This document shows, piece after piece, positions 34,826 through 45,949 of a stretch of DNA of 64,000 nt. The DNA lies in NCBI GenBank assembly GCA_014529385.2, contig CM043953.1, positions 87,320,342 through 87,384,341 of the forward strand. Direction: 5' to 3'. A model generated the notes under the pieces. The model saw only the letters and a list, made by a program, of their open reading frames with translations, was not told the origin of the DNA and made no database searches. Numbering within the stretch: the stretch's first letter is position 1; the number at the start of each line of letters is the position of its first letter. The stretch is from Adiantum capillus-veneris. Its lineage: Eukaryota > Streptophyta > Polypodiopsida > Polypodiales > Pteridaceae. The position numbers were made by a program, and so were the translations under genes.

Positions 34826-35812
34826 TTAACCACGACGTCTACGTTTAAGTTTAAAGGCAGTCCCTTTACGAATCCGGCTTCTAAGCCTATGGAACTTAAC
34901 GAAAATCTGGACAGCGTCCCTGGCTTTATTATGAACGGCTTGGATTTTATCCGCCTCCTCCTGCGAAACAGTTATTTCTGTTTCTGGATTCAGCGGCGGC
35001 ATGTCTTGCTCAACAAAAACTACTTCTAGAGTCGAAGGCAAGAGCTCAAACAGGGCTTTATACATGTCAATCAAAGGTTGCGCCTGGGAGACTATTTGCG
35101 CGGCATAATGCGCTATCACTTCCTGGGAGAAGGGGACCTTCAAGAGGAGTTCTATGCCCTCTTCCGGGGACATGCTTAAAGGGAGAGATACCCCAGAGAT
35201 GAGCATCAAGCCAGGAATAAGGTCCTTATGGAACGACGTGAACAGACGGGAGTTTGCCTCCTTAAACTGTACCGAAATCTGAGCCCATTCCTGCATTGTG
35301 GCTTCGCTGACTATGGAGGGGTTTAACTTGGCAGAGATAGAGTTTACTAGATTGTTTATTTGCGCAGGCTGCAGTTGTGAAACGAATTCATAACCGTTCT
35401 CAGCGCTGGGCAATCTGCCTTGTTGGCAGGTTTTTAGTATTTTATCACAATCTTGCCAAGTTTCAAATAAGATTGAACGGCAATCCTCCTCCTTTAGTTG
35501 CATAAACTGTGAATGTGAAGACGCTTGAGTTACTATTGAAGAACTACTAGCGCCCATATTCATACAGTATGCTGTTTCAGGAAACCCAAGCCCAATTAGA
35601 TTTAATAAAATTAAAAAAAGAGCAACAAACAAGAATACCTTTTTCAACGAAAGAAAGGAGAGATATATGGTGAGGTTATTAAAAAGAAAGGAGAGATATA
35701 TGTTGAGGTTCTTAGAAATAAAGGAGAGATATATGGTGAGGTTATTCAAAAGAAAGGAGAGATTTCTGGTGAGGTTATTCAAAAGATTTCTTTTTTTAGT
35801 GAGGTTATTCAT
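34826..35812 (-). CDS. Unrecognised 328-codon ORF beside mitochondrial atp9
   Basis: An intact frame starts about 20 bases downstream of the atp9 stop, on the same strand. The N-terminus (about residues 1-55) is built from 12-residue repeats (NNLTIYLSFLF-like) encoded by a 36-bp DNA repeat. A hydrophobic segment follows (VFLFVALFLILLNLIGLGF, about residues 58-76), then a soluble, helical, acidic region, and a very basic end (FKLKRRRRG). I do not recognise it. Membrane insertion is likely from the hydrophobic segment, or the N-terminus is only translated repeat DNA and the real start is the internal Met near residue 84 (MNMGASSSS). Confidence 0.55.
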   Translation of the reverse strand: MNNLTKKRNLLNNLTRNLSFLLNNLTIYLSFISKNLNIYLSFLFNNLTIYLSFLSLKKVFLFVALFLILLNLIGLGFPETAYCMNMGASSSSIVTQASSHSQFMQLKEEDCRSILFETWQDCDKILKTCQQGRLPSAENGYEFVSQLQPAQINNLVNSISAKLNPSIVSEATMQEWAQISVQFKEANSRLFTSFHKDLIPGLMLISGVSLPLSMSPEEGIELLLKVPFSQEVIAHYAAQIVSQAQPLIDMYKALFELLPSTLEVVFVEQDMPPLNPETEITVSQEEADKIQAVHNKARDAVQIFVKFHRLRSRIRKGTAFKLKRRRRG

Positions 35813-35815
35813 GTT
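35640..35815. repeat. 36-bp minisatellite, about five units
   Basis: Imperfect direct repeats of about 36 bp (AAAGGAGAGATATATGGTGA core). Unit length is a multiple of three, so the repeat stays in frame in the overlapping ORF. Confidence 0.85.
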
Positions 35816-35832
35816 TATCTTGTTTTCTTTTT

Positions 35833-36057
35833 TTAAGATACAAATAAGATTGAAAAAGCCATCGTCAAAGCAAACAAGGCAATAGCTTCTGTTAAGGCAA
35901 AGCCTAAAGTAACATAACCAAATGATTATTTAGCTAACGATAGATTTCACGCCACAGGGCTTGTCAAAGAACTAAATACGTTTCCAATACCTACTGCTGC
36001 TCCTGCTAGGGCTATTGTAGCCGCTCCTACTCCAATTAATTTTGCACCTTCTAGCGT
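35833..36057 (-). CDS. atp9: Mitochondrial ATP synthase subunit c, unedited copy
   Basis: The 75-codon frame matches the usual 74-residue length of subunit c, the membrane ring protein of mitochondrial ATP synthase. Recognisable stretches are [30 protein letters not shown] and [14 protein letters not shown]. The start is ACG instead of ATG. Internal TGA at the Arg and TAA at the Gln of the conserved A-R-N-P-S-L-A-K-Q loop are what U-to-C editing would correct. Several Thr, Ser and Pro codons are what C-to-U editing would correct. So it is genomic mitochondrial DNA, not a processed transcript. In the nucleus it cannot be translated and should be treated as a relic. Confidence 0.9.
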
Positions 36058-36070
36058 AACTAATTCTTAA

Positions 36071-36488
36071 GTGTCTGTGTAATAATAATAAAAAAGTGTA
36101 GTTAGCACACTTTAAACGAAGTAGAGCGGTTGGCTGGCAAAGAAAGCTTACGCCTTTGAAGAAGAAAGATAGAGTTTGCATGCCTACCTTACCAAACACG
36201 TTGGATGTCGTCGGAAAACCAAGACATTTGGTAAACAGTCTTGTTGTCTCTTTGCAAGCAAGCCCATTTAATTGTAACAATTTAACGGATAACAAGATTA
36301 TTTCCGGATGAATCCAAAGAAAAAACATAGTAAGCAGAGCCCTGACCCAAATGAAGAATAAGTGGTAGATTGGTAATGTTATCATTAAGGTTCATTGGTT
36401 TTATATAATGTCAACAATACAACTAAGCATTCGTTGACAGAGTCAAAGTTCCCCGTTTCTCAATCGTGGCATCCACGTTAATAAGTCG
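36071..36488. other. Organellar spacer, no gene recognised
   Basis: About 420 bp lies between atp9 and the rpl14 fragment. A minus-strand open frame covers part of it but overlaps atp9 in another phase and shows no family features. Confidence 0.5.
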
Positions 36489-36623
36489 AAAGCCTCTTGG
36501 GCCGTCATTATCAACCAGGAAGGAAATCCTAGAGGAACTAGGATTTTTGGTCCAGTAGCAAGGGAATTGAGGGAATGTAATTTTGCCAGAGTAGTCTCGT
36601 TAGCTCCCGAAGTGTTGCGATAA
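36489..36623 (+). pseudogene. rpl14: Plastid ribosomal protein L14, 3' fragment
   Basis: The reading [17 protein letters not shown] followed by [22 protein letters not shown] is the C-terminal part of plastid L14. The normal end after V-L is CGA then TAA here. CGA would become the usual UGA stop by C-to-U editing. The 5' two thirds of the gene are missing. The next gene, rps8, is in the plastid order and orientation. Confidence 0.85.
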
Positions 36624-36958
36624 CTAATGAAAAAAAAAAGAAAGCTCGTTTCATTTATTAGAACTCAAAGAAACTTCAATTCCTTTAAAAATTTGGGTTT
36701 GAAGAGTTAGTTGTCGAATAGTCCAATACATACACATATACAAATATACAAAAAAATCTATCTATATCTATTCTATCTATATCTATTTAGATAGATACAA
36801 CTCAATAAAACGAAGATGGATAGCCAATGAAAATGAGTAGAAAGGAAAGAACCTTTTTTCCGCCTTGAATATCATTTAGATTTTGCCAAGAGGAAAGGCT
36901 GGAGATTTTAGGAATTACTTAAGTAAAAACAATTCTAATAATTACCGATTGATATTTC
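36624..36958. other. Plastid rpl14-rps8 intergenic spacer
   Basis: AT-rich, about 335 bp, with a TATCTATC-type low-complexity run near 36750-36800. No gene was seen. Confidence 0.6.
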
Positions 36959-37345
36959 ACGAATAATGATGCCATCTCCACCACAGTTACTTCAATCAGA
37001 AATGCGAATACGAAAAGAAAAGCTATGACTAGGATACCAGCTACTAAAATGACTAGAGGTATCGTGCAAATCTTACTGGAAGAAGGTTTTTTAAAAAGCG
37101 TCACGGAACACACAGAGGGGGGGAAAATTTTTATGGATGTCAAACTGAGATATTTTGGCAAAGAAAAAAAGCCTTACCTTACGTGGCAACTAAACTATAA
37201 CTATTAGGTACATTAGCAAACCCGGTCTCAGAATCTATTGCGATCATATAAGAATCCCTAAGATCTTAGGGGGCATGGGAATTGCAATTTTATCAACGTC
37301 TTATGGACTCATTACAGATCGGGAAGCTAGGCGAAGAAAAACTGG
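36959..37345 (+). pseudogene. rps8: Plastid ribosomal protein S8, frameshifted and 3'-truncated
   Basis: From ACG at 36959 (editing-type start) the frame reads NNDAISTTVTSIRNAN, then RIPATKMTRGIVQILLEEGF and HTEGGKIFMDVKLRY, as in plastid S8 of the small ribosomal subunit. A shift near 37200 introduces TAG at 37205-37207. The remainder ([40 protein letters not shown]) continues in another phase and stops at about 37345, where gypsy sequence returns. The final conserved residues are absent. Confidence 0.9.
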
Positions 37346-37346
37346 G

Positions 37347-37560
37347 ATCCAATGCAACCCTAACAATCACTACCATAGGATTAACGGTGAAGGGAATCCT
37401 TGATGGGGGCATTGGGGTTAGCATTGTAGCTAAATTGTTTTGGGAATCTATGGGGAGACCTCACCTTGGGACTACAAACATAGTGGTAAAGATGGCCAAT
37501 GGGATTTGGAGTCGGAATCATTAGTCTAAATTGACTATGTGGACGAAGAATTTGAATATT
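37347..37560 (+). pseudogene. Element B protease 1
   Basis: Element B resumes with a retropepsin start: [19 protein letters not shown], aligning with the ILDN-AGVAI site of element A. The catalytic Asp is kept as D-G-G. It ends at a stop near 37522 and the C-terminal I-L-G part is not clear. Confidence 0.7.
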
Positions 37561-38152
37561 GGTGCAAATGAGGAGACAAACCATTCAAGGTCGAGCGGTA
37601 CCCTAGATGACAATCTATCTTGGAGAGGAGAAGACACAAGTAGCGATTCATCTAGCGACTCTGCACTAAAAACCGGCCATAATAAAAAATGAGACAAGAG
37701 GAGTAAGCGATATGAGAGGCGATGATATCGAGTGAATGTACGTGATAGAATAAATGAAAATATTCTACCGCAGAATGGATCAGTTATACAGGGGCATGTG
37801 ATGCTCATCGAAAGTTGGTAGATAATTGGGGTGAATTCCTTCAAAGCATCATGTGGTGCATCCCACAACCCATTGACATTGCACAATTAGAGGCCATAGA
37901 GAAGCCAAAGTTGAGCCGTACTGTAAGGAGATACCAAAACCAAGAGTTAGCTCAACAACTAAGGGAAGTGGAAGCAAAATCACAGTCCACAACATAACAA
38001 GTTCCCACAGACTTACACCCTACATCTGATCATTTCAAATCCTACACCACGGAGTTGCATCATCTTGTGTACATACAAAGGCCAAAAGAACACCTACTAA
38101 TGAAAGTAATGACGTCTATGATGGTCTGGCAATAGTTAAAGAAATAGAGTTA
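37561..38152 (+). pseudogene. Element B protease-RT linker
   Basis: Broken open frames of charged residues, for example RYQNQELAQQLREVEAKSQS near 37930-37990. It corresponds in position to the long charged linker of element A. No enzyme motif was seen. Confidence 0.5.
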
Positions 38153-39100
38153 GTGGACCTAGGTGAGGACTCCAAACTCGTTTTCATTGCCCAAGACTTG
38201 ACAGAGACTAAAGAGTATGTACTTAAGGATATCCTCAAGGAATTCAAGGATATATTTTCTTGGACATATCATGACATGAAGGGCGTTCCACCTTCTGTAG
38301 CACAACATACAATTCCAATGATTAGCACTACTAAACCAGCCAACAAAGACCTTATCCAATGAATCCTAAGTATGCAAAGGTTATCCAGGAAGAACTCAAA
38401 AAGCTTATCAAATGTGGATTCATATACACATATCAAATAGGGTATATGTGGATTCATATACCCTATTGAGCACTCAAAATGGATGTCTCTAATAGTTATT
38501 GTGCCAAAAAAGAATGGTAAAATCAGAGTGTGTGTGGATCTCAAGAAGGTTAATACAGCCACTAGGAGGGATCACTATTCATTGCCATATTCAGAACATG
38601 TGCTTGAGCAAGTTGCAAAAAAGGAAGCTAATAGCTTCTCAGATGGGTACTCTAGTTATAATCAAATCACGATTGCACTAGAGGACAAAGCTAGAACCGC
38701 TTCTATAACTGAATTCAGAGTGTTCGCATTTTGTGTTATGGCTTTTGGCTTAACTAATGCCTCACTACATTCCAAAGATTAATAAACACTACTTTTAGGG
38801 AATATTTAAGGGAGTTTTGTGTAGCTTTTTTAGATGACCTTTGTGTTTATTCTTCGTGGAAAGAACATCTATCATATTTACAAAAAGTATTTGAAAGATG
38901 CCGATTATATTGCATCTCATTGAACCCTTTCAAATGCCAATTTTGGGTTAAGCATGGAGTCATTTTAGGGAATATTGTGTCCAAGAATGGGATTTCCACA
39001 CATGAAAGCAAAATTAAATCCATTGATAATTTACCACCACCTACAAACTAAAAGGGAATCCAAAGATTCATGGGGCATGTTGACTATTATAGACCATTTG
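38153..39100 (+). pseudogene. Element B reverse transcriptase (decayed, truncated)
   Basis: The start of the gypsy RT is visible (LKEFKDIFSWTYHDMKGVPP, VAQHTIP), then IVPKKNGKIRVCVDLKKVNT, YNQITIALED and VMAFGLTNA in the next frame, then the catalytic box as FLDDLCVYS (F-L-D-D) near 38828-38855, and the thumb start near 39060 (GHVDYYRPF). Frameshifts occur near 38360, 38460 and 38770. At about 39100 the sequence jumps to PR2, so RNase H and integrase are deleted. Confidence 0.85.
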
Positions 39101-39605
39101 TTTAGGAGTGTGGTGTCAGTTAGGAAATCCGTCTCTATCCAAAAGTACCATCCAAGTCAAGGATATTAACAAGAAGAAAACTATTGTCTTTGGAATCTTG
39201 CACACTCCTGTTATTTATGACAATGGGACCGTGGCTCAAAGATTTTTGGTCATGCCTGCGGGTGCTATGGAGGAAAACATAAACCTGGGATGTAAGTGGA
39301 TGTCTGCAACCAAGTGTACCATCAATTGGGAAACGGGGAGTATCACGACACAAAAACAAACTCTCAATCTTGCCACTCAAGTAACGGTCCCTGAGTTATT
39401 GACTCTTGAGGGAACACAGAATGGAACATTGCATATTCAAGAGGTTGAAACATCTATCCCTATGGCACAACCCTTTAGAGATTCAACTCCCGTGGCTGAA
39501 ATAAAGACAACAAATCCTGTAACTCCAAAACGACTTGAAGACCGCCTACACACCTATTCTAGAGCTAGTTTGGGTACCAAAGAAAGAATGATATGTTCCA
39601 CCTAG
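39101..39605 (+). pseudogene. Element B PR2 remnant and W-V-P-K tail
   Basis: Directly after the RT deletion point the frame reads EWCQLGNPSLSKSTIQVKD, then RFLVMPAGAMEENINLG and CTINWETGS, matching the second half of PR2 in element C. The catalytic half is lost. Further on, in another phase near 39565-39605, ELVWVPKKE and YVPPSS match the tail of element C. This independent copy supports PR2 plus tail as a fixed part of the element group. Confidence 0.75.
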
Positions 39606-40191
39606 CTCAGTAAACAGGGAAGTCGAATGAAGCTTCCAGCTCTTCATGTAGTTCATCTACAGAAATACAGGCTTCGACACAACCTCCACCTACCATTGTA
39701 CAAATCCACACAAACTTCATACCACCAATTATGAGTTCATAACCTAAAGAAACTCCTCAAGTAAGATCATGGGAGAGTACCTTACCACCCTTACAACTTG
39801 ATGAATCACCTAAGGTGGCAAAATTCCATTGGTCAAAATCTTTGCCAACTTGGAATAGTTGGTTTCAAAAGGTGATGACATCTACAACTTTCCAAAAGGT
39901 ATGATCTACCCAAGAAAGGGGGGAGTACTTACTAACAATCATTATTCAATTGCTTCCCTCTTAACCTTCCTCCCAAACCCCTTAACTTCCAAATCTTAGG
40001 GAATGTATATATATAGTCCTATACTATATCAACCCAAAAAAAAAGAGGATGAACGAGTAAATGAGCAAGAGCGACTAGCAACGAGAATGCACCCTATCAG
40101 ACCCAACAGATAGTCCAAATGCACCATGTCACATCAAACAGCACAAGAAAACATGTTTAGAGACCTAACCAGATCTATCTGTGTTCCTAGA
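39606..40191 (+). other. Element B noncoding stretch before ORF3
   Basis: About 590 bp, AT-rich, with remnants similar to the end of the element C tail (near 39660-39900 both copies share words such as CCACCTACCATTGTAC). No gene was seen. Confidence 0.5.
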
Positions 40192-40619
40192 GATGGCTAC
40201 TTCACCAGAGGCATGCGCTTCTATTTTTTATGAAAGGTACCCTTTTTCTTTTTCTCAAGTGTTTCACATATGCTACCCTATACTTTCTTGTGAATGGAAT
40301 TTGGTAAAGAGACTTGCGTGTGAGAAAAAAATTTGAGGAGTTAGAATGACTAATACATCTATGGACTACCAGTGACTTGTAGCCGGTAACAAATGTTTCT
40401 CTTGTGGAACGTGCCTATTCTTTTTCACAAGATGAGTATCCATGCATAGCAAGGTTCTTCATTAATATATGTGCACAAAAAGATGATGAAGAATCCAAGG
40501 AAGACTATGGCCTGACTAACAACGAATTTGTGTATCTAGATGACGAGGATAGAGGCCTAGGATGCCACCCGGTATATATAATATCTTCTTCCCTTGATTC
40601 CATAAGTGATAACATATAG
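40192..40619 (+). pseudogene. Element B ORF3, decayed copy of a small conserved protein
   Basis: It starts MATSPEACASIFYERYPFSF and continues SQVFHICYPILSCEWNLVKR, LACEKKFEELE, then after stops and a shift ERAYSFSQDEYPCIARFF and YGLTNNEFVYLDDEDRGLG. The same order of motifs is seen in the intact ORF3 of element C on the other strand, so this was a real gene of the element group. It is about 140 residues, with Cys/Trp/aromatic residues in the first half and an acidic second half. I do not recognise its family. Confidence 0.7.
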
Positions 40620-41796
40620 GTCGGTTAGGGGTCTAGATTTTGTTTCCGCTTGTTTTCCAAGAGTTTTTTTCTTTTCACACTGACATGCCTCCAAGGGGTA
40701 TAGTGCCTTGTTGCTTGATATTGTTGTGTAGACTTATATGGATCTCCATTGACATGACTGAGGATATCTGCTTCGACAAAACCAACAACTCCATACCTCC
40801 ATGTGTACTACTTTCCATGATTCATGCTGGTGGATATTTATAATTGTTGATTGTGGTTTAATGGTTTGATTAAGTGCATTTAGTTATGTTTTTTCATCTG
40901 CCATTATAGCTATATAAATTTGTCTTTGCTTAGGTTGATAAAATAGAGTTTAGTCTTATGGATGAGCCTTGAAGTTAGGAGTCTATGACTTTAGGTTAAC
41001 TCATTTACTTGACCACTAGTCCTAGTTGGTAAAATTATCTGGGTGTTTGAGACCTTAGGAGTGTTTTATCCATAGAGAAGCTTGCTCACCTCAACAACAA
41101 AAGACACTAGTGAGCATACAAAGGACATGGAAGCAAAAGAAAAAGTACAAAAAAGGTAAAATCTTAAGCTGGAAGAGAAATCTCGGCTTGATTTGGTCCC
41201 TCACTCACATGTATTGTCTATGATACTAGAGCCCTCGAGGTTCCCAGTGTGGGTGCTTTTTTTTAAAAGAAAAAAGGCCCGGACATAAGCACACACGGCA
41301 AATAATTTTGAATTAGAAAAAAAAAATGATGATGACATGAAAAAGACTTCCATTAAGCTTAAAGTGAAAAATTCAAGATCTTGTTTGGAGTTGTGAGAGT
41401 GAGTTGGCTAATCAAAGGTCAAAGGCACAATTGGGGAATCTTGCATTTAGATAATCTTCCTAACTTTGCTAATACTAGAGTAGTTGTTTTAGCCTTAACC
41501 ATACCTACCTAATTGAAAGATTCATCCATAAGCCCAAAACTCCTGATTGATTAATTTCATCAAAATGCAATTTATTTATCCTTAATGGTAGTGTAGCATT
41601 TCATAATTCTTTGCAATTACCCATGTCCTCATGTACTTTATATTTCCCTCATGCTTTATTGCCATAAAGTTCTGCTTGCATACTCTCACAATGAATTTGT
41701 TGTGCAGACAGTCTATCCCAGATGCTCTACCACCTTGACAAATGAGCTTTACCTCACTAGTTTCCGAGGACAGAATCTACATTAGGAAGGGTTGCA
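40620..41796 (+). other. Element B 3' noncoding region and polypurine tract
   Basis: No gene was seen. A block near 41150-41290 (TGGAAGAGAAATCTCGGCTT and following) closely matches 54060-54180 of element C in reverse complement. The purine stretch AGGAAGG before the LTR at 41785-41791 matches AGGAAGGGGGCA of element C. Confidence 0.65.
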
Positions 41797-42400
<604 letters not shown>

Positions 42401-42889
42401 CCATGTGCGGAGAGAATAAAAGCCGGACTTTAAAAAGGCAGGGGATCATGTGTGATAGGCACAAATTTGGAACGTGTCTGGAGGAGAACAAAGGTGCTAA
42501 AAGAGAAAATTTCCGCCTCCAATAAGGGCCCCCCTTTTTGCTATTTTGAACAATAGCTACACAAGCTCGAGGGAGGAGAAAGGAAGCATTGTACAAATCA
42601 TTTTGGTTGAGGAATTAAGAGCCAATATCCTCTATTGTCAATCTACCCATCCCCCTTTCTCTTCTTCACCATTTATGTGCTTTGTGTTGGTGCCGGTGCA
42701 TGTGTGTGGTTTTCAGACCGTATGTGGTGGTGCAGAGAGGGAGAGAAGTGTATTGTGTGACTGTCATGTGTTTGATTGAAGTATCATGGGAATCAGCAAG
42801 CATGGATCTCTCAAGGTGTGTATATGCTCATTTGTGTGCAGCCTAAGGTGTGTGTTGTGAAATCCGTGTTGTTTTAGAGGTGTTATGGG

Positions 42890-44236
42890 GTGGACTGGGG
42901 TGTTATGATTATCCAGGCCTATAAAGAGACAATCTGTGAGTGTTTATGGGTGTGTTTGCATTCCCCCTCTCCATATTTTTGTGCCCCCACTAAGGAGGAT
43001 TTGATTGCTCATTGGTTTGATCAAGGAAGAATTTTTTTCCACAAAGAAGTTATGGCAACACGAAGTTACGGGCCGATCTTCACCGATGTGGAGGAGCAGG
43101 AGAAATGGATGGCCGATTTTGAGTTGTACATGTTGTCGTTGCATATGCCAAATGAAGATAGCAAGATGCAAATGATTCTATTGCTAATGTAGGGTAAAGC
43201 AAAGGTATGGTTTTATGCTTTGAAGGGAGAACCTAGGTTGATATGGTCGGTCCTATAGGCTCGCTTCCTACAATATTTTTCTAAAGAGGTGTTTGGTTGA
43301 TTTGGTTGCAAGATTGAAGGATTTAAGGAAAGATGTAAATGAGGAACTTGGCATTTTTCTTAACCATTTTGAAGGGAGTGTTGGACAGGGTTTGCAGTTG
43401 CCATGTAGTTGGCCAATGGCAAGTACTTCAAATTGGAGAAATTTATGGCTTGTTTGCATCCGTAGATTTTGAGAGCCCAGAGCATTACAGTGGTGCAACT
43501 GTGATTGCGCAGGCAAAGAGTAGGAAAATCAAGAAGAAGATCAACCAAGGTGTGTTGGCGTATGAGGCTATGGCTCCCAGTCCGCCGCTCCAAAGTCTGA
43601 AGGAAGAAGCCCAAGCAAAGAACCAAGCAAATCAGGGAGTCACAACCATTCCACAACAATGGGTACGTATTGTTGAAGATTTGACTGAGCAGATGCAAGA
43701 GTTTTGTTTAAGTGTTATGGCTAGGTTGTTTCCTGGTAGCTGTTATAAGTAAGGAGAAGAAGTCCACTATGCTCCAGATTGCCTGCATCCACCAAGGAAA
43801 AGAGGAAACATGTACCCGCTATTTGGTAGGGGTAGAGGGTAGGCATAGTTCAATGGTCAAAGAGAGCAGAAGGTAGTTGAAACCCTGATACTGCCCACTC
43901 TGCCAGGTAATGATGAAGTTCCTAGAGTTAATAACATTGGTGTGGATAAGCAATATGTGGATGTTTTTGCAAAAAAAAGAGCACGAGGCAAAAGGGAAAC
44001 AAAAACCAAGAGGAAAACTACGACTCGCAAGGGCAAAGAGAAAGTGAATGAAGGCAAAGAGCAGCCTGAGACAAGTAAATAAGGCGTTATTGGAAGATCA
44101 AGCAGACAAATTTTCAATTGGGATGGGCCATCTATAATATGATTTGGTGAGTGATGTCCAAAATCAAAAAGCTAGCTTAAATTTGGACAATTGCTTGCAT
44201 TGTATCCCAAGTTGAGGATGCAATGGTCTACCATTG
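42890..44236 (+). pseudogene. gag: Element D gag region
   Basis: A gag segment reads EEQEKWMADFELYMLSLHMP, then KAKVWFYALKGEP in the same frame after a stop, as in plant gypsy gag. The following 900 bp keep only broken basic frames (for example KSRKIKKKINQGV) and no clear zinc knuckle. Lysine-rich remnants near 43980-44070 probably mark the end of gag. Confidence 0.65.
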
Positions 44237-44726
44237 TTAGAACGAGGTTCCACAGGCTAGAGGTGATGTGCATGCAGTGAAGAATCTAGCTCTAAGGGTA
44301 GGGTGTCTGACTAATGTTCTTTCAGTTGTGGATGTTTTTATTGAAAGGAAGAAGTAGGTGCAGACATACATTGATGATGGTGCACAGGTTTGCATGCTAA
44401 GAGAGGCTACCATGAAGGACATAGGTATCAAAGTGGTGGTCGGATCCAATGTGGCCAACCATGCCAAAGTGAGGTGTTTGGGAGTGGCCCAAGATGTGAA
44501 CGCAAAGGTTATGGGAATTGAATGCCTCATTGATTTCTTTGTGATGAAAGCAGGTGAGAATGCTTACCCTGTCATTTTGGGGAGGCCATGGTTGCTTGCA
44601 ATTGGAGCTAAGCAAGATTGGGAGAAGGGGGTTTTCACATTGCAAAATCGAGAAAATGGCAGGCAGGTGGTGCTTGATTTAAAGACCAAGGAGATCCACT
44701 TTAATCTTGTGGCAGAAGGTGATTGA
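44237..44726 (+). pseudogene. Element D protease
   Basis: A retropepsin with YIDDGAQVCML (catalytic D-D-G-A) and VILGRPWLLAIGAKQDW (the closing hydrophobic I-L-G motif). One frame covers 44358-44726. Upstream there is a stop at about 44356. Confidence 0.8.
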
Positions 44727-45249
44727 GGGGATTTAATCACCAATTGTGAGTACGAGACATAATTAGCCTATGATGAGGGCTCTACCAGCATTGAAGAAGA
44801 GGAGGAGAGTCTTGCTTGGTTAGATCTTCACCCAACATGCCCTCTACTTTTGCCACATCCAAAACATTTCTCATTGTCACATAGCAGGTAATGGTAGTGA
44901 CTAGGTCAACTGCCTTTCGATCATAGAGCCCAGAAGGCAAGATACAGGGGGAGACCACCTCATCATAGTACTCGAGTGGTGGCAATACACACTTATAAAT
45001 AGGGTCTAGGAATGAGGAGTCATTGTCTCATAGACTGGGTGGTCGGCTTGGTGACCTAACCCTCTCTAGATGGAATGCCCATAGTGGCATTAAGAGTCTT
45101 TAACATTGGTATCAAAGCCCGATCTATTTTCACATATGAACAATCCCACATAACCCTTAATCCACACAATCATTGGCTTAATGAGGAAATTTTTTGAGGT
45201 AAGGTAGTAGAGGGCATGATGGGTGAAGATCTAACCAAGCAAGAAAAGA
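44727..45249 (+). other. Element D protease-RT spacer
   Basis: About 520 bp without a usable frame. Nothing recognisable was seen. Confidence 0.5.
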
Positions 45250-45949
45250 AAGGCTATGTGGAGTTGTGCACATCATACCCGAACCTATTTGCCACGGAGT
45301 ACAAAGACTTGCATGGAGCTAAAGAGGTGGAGCATGTTCTACTCAAAGAGGGGTACAAGCCAAGAGCACAAAAGTTGCAAAGGTTTGGATAGGTTCAAAA
45401 GGAGTCCTTGTGGTAGAAGATCAAAAAGCTACTCGAGGAAATTATTATATAGCCAGTAAAGGAGTCTAAGTGGGTTTCACCTGTTGTTATTACACCAAAA
45501 AAGAATGGGAAGTAGAGAGTATGTGTAGACTATAAACCATTGAATGCTCCTACAAAGTGAAATCACTATCCATTTTTCCATTCCAAGATAAGATCCTGAA
45601 CCAAGTAGCAGGAAATGAGAGATACTCCATTATGGATGGTTTTTTTGGTTATTTCCAAATTGGCATTGCTTTGGAGAATCAATTGAAGACTACTTTCATT
45701 TTGCCATGGGGGCATTTTGTGTCCCGCAAGATGCCTTTTGGTTTGGTGAATGCTTCTGCAACATTTCAAGATTGGATGAATAGGGTGTTCGAGCCATACT
45801 TGGGTAAGTTCATCATAGCTTTTATGGATGATATTGGTTGTTACAGTTCTAGGGTAGAGCATTTGTTAAAGTTAAAGTTGTGCTTTCAAAAGCTAGATGA
45901 AGAAGGTGGGCAGCTAAATCCTAAGAAGTGTAAGCAGGGTCATCTGTAG
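45250..45949 (+). pseudogene. Element D reverse transcriptase
   Basis: Recognisable parts are GFFGYFQIGIALEN, MPFGLVNASATFQDWMNRVF and the catalytic box FIIAFMDDIGCYSS, then EEGGQLNPKKCK. The upstream finger region is present in other phases (VITPKKNGK near 45490). A stop at 45947-45949 and later stops end the RT. Confidence 0.85.

Larger units (their letters stand above)
34216..37346. other. Organellar DNA insert (mitochondrial plus plastid) in element B
   Basis: This 3.1-kb block interrupts the gypsy B frame just before its protease. Minus-strand mitochondrial-type genes (tRNA-Arg, a 328-codon ORF, atp9) occupy the left part. Plus-strand plastid rpl14 and rps8 remnants in their plastid order occupy the right part. 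The flanks share a short GGCGA(A)GAAA-like word. It may be a single transfer from mitochondrial DNA already containing plastid sequence, or two fragments joined on integration. Confidence 0.8.

Noticed and set aside
35972-36385. 137-codon minus-strand frame upstream of atp9
   Set aside because: It overlaps atp9 in a different phase and has no family features, so it is a shadow frame.
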